DNA of 64,000 nucleotides from Antedon bifida (taxonomy: Eukaryota; Echinodermata; Crinoidea; Comatulida; Antedonidae). Shown here one piece after another: positions 61,001 to 64,000 of the stretch. A program made the position numbers and the translations under genes. The stretch's first letter is position 1. Each line of letters starts with the position of its first letter. The notes beneath the pieces are model-generated. The model searched no databases. It worked only from the letters and a program-made list of their open reading frames with translations, and had not been told where the DNA came from. The stretch spans positions 27,403,409 through 27,467,408 of the forward strand of contig OY727093.1 in assembly GCA_963402885.1 (NCBI GenBank), given 5' to 3'.

Positions 61001-64000
61001 GCAATCTCTTTTATACAAAATGGGCCTTACCATGTTTTAAGGTACATCTCTTATTCAGTAGTCTTTTGTGGGTTGATTGGTATCACCACACATTCACTGT
61101 GGTAGGTAGAATTGCAATACAGATTTTGTCAATTTGTTTTAAATAATTTTGTTTTCATGTTTTTAAAATAAAATACATAATCTTCATATGTCCTATTGTA
61201 TTTAATGTCCTGCAAAATAGGAGTTTGGCTGTTATGTTAAAACATTATTTTCCCTCCGGAAAAAGTGTCCCCTTAATGGGAATATTCACTGATTATAGGT
61301 GTGTCCCAAATGAGTTTTACCTGTAGTCCAAAATAATTAGTGCCCACATTAATCAACTTATACATTCAAATGTCTTCATTTTCTGTTTTTCTATTCAACA
61401 GAGAAAAAAGGTAAAACATTGATGGAAAGAGTCATAAGAGCTGTTCGGAAAAAAATCATGAGGGGTTTGCCGATGGAAAGAAAAAAAGAAAAACATCAGG
61501 TTCAAAATTCTGTATAATATACCATTTTTACAAACCTTTTACAAAAGAAGAAAAAAAAAGGATACCAGGTGGTGGAAATCTAGAATGTACCTAATACAGT
61601 TACAAACATTTGACCATTGCCTCCTCCACCCTTCGTTTTGGTTTATTTAGTGTGTACATAATAAATGACTTCTAATTTCAGTTTAAATCGTTTATGTAGT
61701 GTTTTTAGAGAGAAGAATTAATATTAAATCTGTGGTATCAGTATTACAATTATGTGGCAACTTCTTTAAACAAAAATTGTTTGCAGCAACATGTTAATCA
61801 CCTTAGAACCTACATTATGCTAAATGTACACTTTATATTATACAATGTATTAAATAAATGTATTTTTTTATTCGTTTGTTATTACATATTAAATGAAGAA
61901 CCCTGGTGCTTAACTATCCTTGATCTGTCACTTAATCTAATATTTCAATCAATTTCATTTTGTAATTGGTTATTTTGCTTATTGAATTCCCATTTTCTTT
62001 TTTACTGTATCTTTATTGTATTTTGATTTTGATTATACAGAAATCAAGAGAAATTGGGAGCAATATAGAGGAACATGAAGAATTTGGTAAAGTTGAATGG
62101 AATTATACATCTATTTTAATAGAGTAGTTAAACAATAATTATAGCAAGATTAACTCATTAAATGTATGTAAATACATGTGAATAGGATATGTATCATAAT
62201 GTATATGTATAGTTTAATTTAGCATATTCATGCCATTCATTATCCACAAGTTGAGAAGTTATGAGTAACTTTATGGTGTGTATAAAATATAATTATTAGG
62301 AAAGACATTACATGCTTTAAGCATTCCATTATGAATATTGTTTAATTATAAATTTAGCATCTTCACATGTCGACCATGCTACACCGATGACACAGGATGT
62401 TGAAGACGCGGTTCAAGACGAGGTTATGGCACGGCTTATAAACATCCTTAAAAAGAAGGAAAAGCATGAACAGAATACAATGTTAGAAAAGAGTGAAGAG
62501 TTACAAGAGACAATTGATGATCTGACTCTCAGCATCTGGGATTTTGCTGGACAAGATCTTTATTACATTACTCACCAGGTAGTCACGGCCATATAGGCTG
62601 TATATTTTTTTCTTCAAATTATTAGCCCTCGTTTAGTTATTCATTTTTTAAATTTCAGACAGGAATTCAAAATTAGGACAACTTTATTCATTCATTGTGC
62701 AAAATAAATTTAAAATGCCAGTGTAGGCCTAGTTATTCCTAATGCTGATTTTCTATAGTGCATGTGATATATTGCCATCCATTAAAACTCAGTAGTTCCT
62801 TAAAATTTGAAATATTGAATTGAATATTGAATATTAAAGCAGGCTAAACTCCTATTTATACAAAAATGAAACTTATAAAAACATATATATAAACTGAACA
62901 GGCTCAAATATCATTTCAGAACAAAAATGAATATGTTTGTTATTTTGTTCATGTGATTGTTTACATGTTTGTATTCAAATTAAGATTATATTACCTAATT
63001 AGTATTTATATTCAGTTGATTTATTTTTTTCTTTTGACAGATGTTCTTGGTATCCCGTGCTATTTACATCATCTGTTTCAATCTCTGTCATGACCTCAAT
63101 GCACCATCTAGAGTAGAGGTTTTTCATAGAGATTATGGGAAGGTAGGTACAGATATTTCCAACAATAATTAAATAATAGTCTCTATGCAAACTAAATTTT
63201 ATTGAATTGAACATAAAGTTATTTTACTTTGAGATTATATTTTTAATAAGTGAATTTAATATTCGAGTAAGATTAACTAGTTTTAATAACTTAACTAACA
63301 TGAATTGTAGTGATTATGTGTAATGATAAGATATAAAGTAAAAGTGATACAATTATTTTTTTTGTGAATTTGCTTAAACCATATTTACTGTATCTTGCAT
63401 AATTTTATGGGGAAGTTTAGTATTTGTTATTATAACTTTATACAATTATGTAACTATTGTTTAACATTGCATAGATTTCAGATGCTGACCACTATATGAC
63501 CAACTTGGATCGTGTGCTTTTCTGGTCACATTCAATCTACTCAAATACCAGTACAACAGACAATCCAGTGTCAAACCTGAAACAACTTTCACCACCTATA
63601 TTTATTGTGGGCACGCATAGAGAAAGTCTGCCAGGCAATGATGAAGAGAGACAGGTTCTTGTGAGTATGATATTTAAGCTTCTATCATTAGGAACCAGCA
63701 TGGGCAAACTTTATTTACATTATTTGCATTAAACATAATAATAATAATGTTTACATCCATATTGTTATTTTGTAGACTGATGAAAAGTTTTCAGTATTAA
63801 AGCAAGCATTTAAGGGGAAACCATATGCAGGTCACATTGTGTTCAAGTACTATGCCATTGATAACAGTATCAGGTCACCATTGGATAAGTCCATTGTTGA
63901 GCTTAGAGATCATATCACAGAGGTGGCTAAGAATGAACCATATATGGGGGAGAAGATGCCATTAAAATGGTTGAATTTCTTGCATGAAATTGAACAATTA
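40022..64000 (+). CDS. Gene C: microexon-stalk DED-DED-Roc-COR gene (3' end outside window)
   Basis: Exons: 40022-40053, 40533-40550, 44701-44712, 45280-45300, 47233-47241, 47825-47836, 48394-48405, 48964-48972, 52148-52156, 54916-54930, 57370-57899, 58165-58188, 58612-58768, 59570-59670, 60699-60790, 60900-60996, 61402-61499, 62041-62086, 62358-62578, 63041-63142, 63475-63660 and 63776 onward. The first ten total 149 nt (49 codons plus two bases), matching the phase-2 entry of the DED exon. The domain exons match gene A closely, and the upstream 1.9 kb is a near copy of gene A's. No stop or frame break is visible. COR is cut at the window edge. Which microexons are used together is unknown. 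Confidence 0.82.
40533..40550 (+). CDS. Gene C microexon 1 (18 nt)
   Basis: Acceptor tttttttacag, donor gtaagtataaac, phase 2-2. Encodes RDSDDS across the joins. Confidence 0.75.
40700..44640 (+). repeat. Repeat-rich intron between gene C microexons 1 and 2
   Basis: Holds array-type sequence at both ends. In the middle (about 41640-43140) is a dispersed repeat with gccgccat / atggcc motifs and two copies each of ccgt(g/a)(a/g)gattttaatgctcaa and of a segment ending attgacctttgacct. An unassigned block follows at 43270-43560, then a TAGGCCTA cluster (43600-43800). A donor-like agagtgagtataaac at 43937 has lost its acceptor. Confidence 0.55.
43600..43800. repeat. Cluster of TAGGCCTA-type palindromes
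   Basis: About a dozen variants of taggccta/gcctag within 200 bases; the same octamer is scattered singly through the window. Confidence 0.7.
44701..44712 (+). CDS. Gene C microexon 2 (12 nt)
   Basis: Acceptor ttttttttacag, donor gtaagtataaac. Encodes KLY plus shared codons. It follows a 4.1-kb intron full of dispersed repeats. Confidence 0.72.
   Translation, partial: QIV
45280..45300 (+). CDS. Gene C microexon 3 (21 nt)
   Basis: Acceptor tttttacag, donor gtaagtataaac. Encodes EEMRRQN and a shared codon. Closest in character to gene B's microexons. Confidence 0.77.
   Translation, partial: RNEKTK
45895..45906 (+). pseudogene. Gene C decayed microexon (donor lost)
   Basis: Acceptor ttttttacag is intact and the 12-nt body reads -EQL-, but the donor is ataagtataaac, so the GT is gone. 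Confidence 0.65.
46656..46667 (+). pseudogene. Gene C decayed microexon (donor altered)
   Basis: Acceptor ttattttacag, body 12 nt (-ELL-), followed by taaagtataaac instead of gtaagtataaac. The remaining gt would give a 16-nt exon and shift the frame. Confidence 0.6.
46773..46865. mobile_element. Small foldback, partly deleted copy
   Basis: Shares aactaactccaaataacgag and ccatgattca with 51646-51760 but lacks most of the right arm. Confidence 0.6.
47233..47241 (+). CDS. Gene C microexon 4 (9 nt), weak acceptor
   Basis: Body AGAAACAGA with donor gtaagtataaac. The acceptor is only aatataaag: the pyrimidine tract seen in its relatives is missing, apparently by a small deletion. Use is doubtful. 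Confidence 0.5.
47825..47836 (+). CDS. Gene C microexon 5 (12 nt)
   Basis: Acceptor tttttttacag, donor gtaagtataaac. Encodes -ERF-. Confidence 0.73.
   Translation, partial: RTV
48394..48405 (+). CDS. Gene C microexon 6 (12 nt)
   Basis: Acceptor tttttttacag, donor gtaagtataaac. Encodes -ELV-. The surrounding unit repeats that of 44701 and 47825. Confidence 0.73.
   Translation, partial: RIG
48964..48972 (+). CDS. Gene C microexon 7 (9 nt), weak acceptor
   Basis: Body AGAAAGAAA, donor gtaagtataaac, acceptor aatctaaag without a pyrimidine tract; a duplicate of the 47233 form. Confidence 0.5.
49819..49830 (+). pseudogene. Gene C decayed microexon (donor altered)
   Basis: A duplicate of 46656-46667 with the same damaged donor (taaagtataaac), so the lesion predates the duplication. 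Confidence 0.6.
51001..51015 (+). pseudogene. Gene C decayed microexon (relative of 54916)
   Basis: Follows ttttttatag and aligns with microexon 9 (AGGCACCTCTGACAA against AGACACCTCAGAAAA), but the donor gtaaat is replaced by tgtcaa. Confidence 0.55.
51646..51760. mobile_element. Small foldback (hairpin) element
   Basis: catgattcaac(a)tttcgat...ttatttgatcatc pairs with gatgatcaaataaat...atcgaaacgttgaatcatg, giving about 35-bp arms around a short loop. Confidence 0.7.
52148..52156 (+). CDS. Gene C microexon 8 (9 nt)
   Basis: Acceptor ctttacag, body ACAGCGAGA (-QR-), donor gtagat, weaker than the others. Phase 2-2. Confidence 0.55.
53771..54075. other. GC-richer insert of unknown origin
   Basis: About 300 bases with much higher GC than the array, open on both strands for 77-85 codons. 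No domain is recognised. Absent from the comparable part of the gene A/C duplication. Probably a transposon fragment. Confidence 0.4.
54104..54420 (-). mobile_element. MITE, diverged relative of 9313-9682
   Basis: Starts taccgcatttatttgaataaa; the interior (gttgtatttgttcatatct, aaacgcctccctcgaattaa) matches the reverse complement of the other copy. Lies in a gene C array intron. Confidence 0.6.
54916..54930 (+). CDS. Gene C microexon 9 (15 nt)
   Basis: Acceptor ttgtttacag, donor gtaaatac. Encodes -DTSE-. It is the last apparently usable microexon before the DED exon. Confidence 0.65.
55379..55390 (+). pseudogene. Gene C decayed microexon (no donor)
   Basis: Follows a strong ttttttttacag acceptor; AAAACAGCTAAA aligns with 45895-45906, but aatgtaat replaces the donor. 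Confidence 0.6.
55490..55730 (+). mobile_element. LINE-like 3' tail, second copy
   Basis: Near-identical to 178-410 and part of the segmental duplication. Confidence 0.5.
57370..57899 (+). CDS. Gene C exon: tandem DED-like domains
   Basis: Very close to gene A's exon. It differs by a 21-nt in-frame insertion after LFR (RRPSMFR, flanked by a repeated TTTAGA) and by loss of a few residues in the MYNVFNAN region. The NAGNAG acceptor and overlapping in-frame ATG (57362) are shared with gene A. Donor gtaagtacc. Confidence 0.77.
58612..59670 (+). CDS. Gene C exons: Roc G1 and switch I
   Basis: Exon 58612-58768 ends GQERVGKTSLTKAFTGQP; exon 59570-59670 carries FNVTEEVTDGIEAS. The linker exon 58165-58188 (24 nt) precedes them. 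Confidence 0.88.
58945..59185 (+). repeat. Dispersed repeat shared with gene B intron (inverted)
   Basis: Partner of 30055-30285. It carries tggttcgtactttcggtact and gttgacaattaaaacg-like segments. Confidence 0.75.
60699..62510 (+). CDS. Gene C exons: charged insertion inside the Roc domain
   Basis: Exons 60699-60790, 60900-60996, 61402-61499, 62041-62086 and the start of 62358-62578. Units EYINALAENIVADILQDKNE, ERVIRAVRKKIMRGLPMERK and DEVMARLINILKKKEK repeat the helix pattern seen in A and B. Confidence 0.78.
62358..63660 (+). CDS. Gene C exons: Roc G3 to G4
   Basis: IWDFAGQDLYYITHQ in 62358-62578, MFLVSRAIYIICFNLCHDLN in 63041-63142, and IFIVGTHRESLPGN in 63475-63660. Confidence 0.87.
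63776..64000 (+). CDS. Gene C exon: start of COR domain (cut by window)
   Basis: Begins TDEKFSVLKQAFKGKPYAGH and continues to LKWLNFLHEIEQL at the edge. Equivalent to 12034-12294 and 32108-32368. Confidence 0.85.

Overview
This is eukaryotic, intron-rich, very AT-rich DNA, about 30% GC by eye. It carries many SINE/LINE tails and MITEs and frequent TAGGCCTA palindromes. Together with the domain content (death-fold domains joined to a Roc-COR GTPase) this suggests a marine invertebrate, probably a deuterostome such as an echinoderm. The lineage is inference only.

The window holds one tandem gene family: three paralogues, all on the + strand, called A, B and C here. Gene A: exons 2594-15583, N-terminal exons off the left edge. 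Gene B: 19192-35648, complete. Gene C: 40022 to beyond 64000, C-terminus off the right edge. I assembled them by hand from splice signals, exon phase and comparison between paralogues. Every internal exon keeps the phase of its partner. The predicted product has a highly charged N-terminal stalk, two death-effector-like (DED) domains, a Roc GTPase domain (P-loop GQERVGKTS, switch I VTDGI, DFAGQ, THRE), a COR domain and a C-terminal Death domain. Such a protein would be expected to act as a cytosolic GTP-controlled switch for death-fold signalling (caspase or innate-immune type); this is inferred from domains only.

The most unusual feature is the coding of the N-terminal stalk. Between the start exon and the DED exon, genes B and C carry arrays of microexons of 9-30 nt. 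All are multiples of 3, all are phase 2-2, and most follow a shared ...tttttacag / gtaagtataaac boundary. Most encode short Glu/Arg/Lys-rich peptides such as EEQRRKRE. Gene B has seven in 3 kb. Gene C has nine that look intact plus at least five decayed copies over about 15 kb, spread by tandem duplication of an intron-exon-intron unit. Because all are symmetric, any subset could be spliced in without a frameshift.

A second oddity is inside the Roc domain. About 160-170 extra residues separate switch I from DFAGQ, encoded by five small exons that repeat an amphipathic basic-helix module. Gene B has an in-frame TAA in the COR region (33500-33502) and a truncated duplicate of its P-loop exon. 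Genes A and C appear intact where visible.

Layout: 1-2590 intron/array-type repeat upstream of the A DED exon, with a SINE insertion; 2594-15583 gene A, with a 3-kb foldback element in one intron; 15584-17700 3' flank with a MITE; 17700-19191 gene B promoter and 5' UTR; 19192-35648 gene B; 35649-37600 3' flank; 37600-40021 gene C promoter region with about three tandem copies of a leader segment; 40022-57369 gene C microexon array; 57370-64000 gene C domain exons. The segment 178-4030 is a near copy of 55488-58800.
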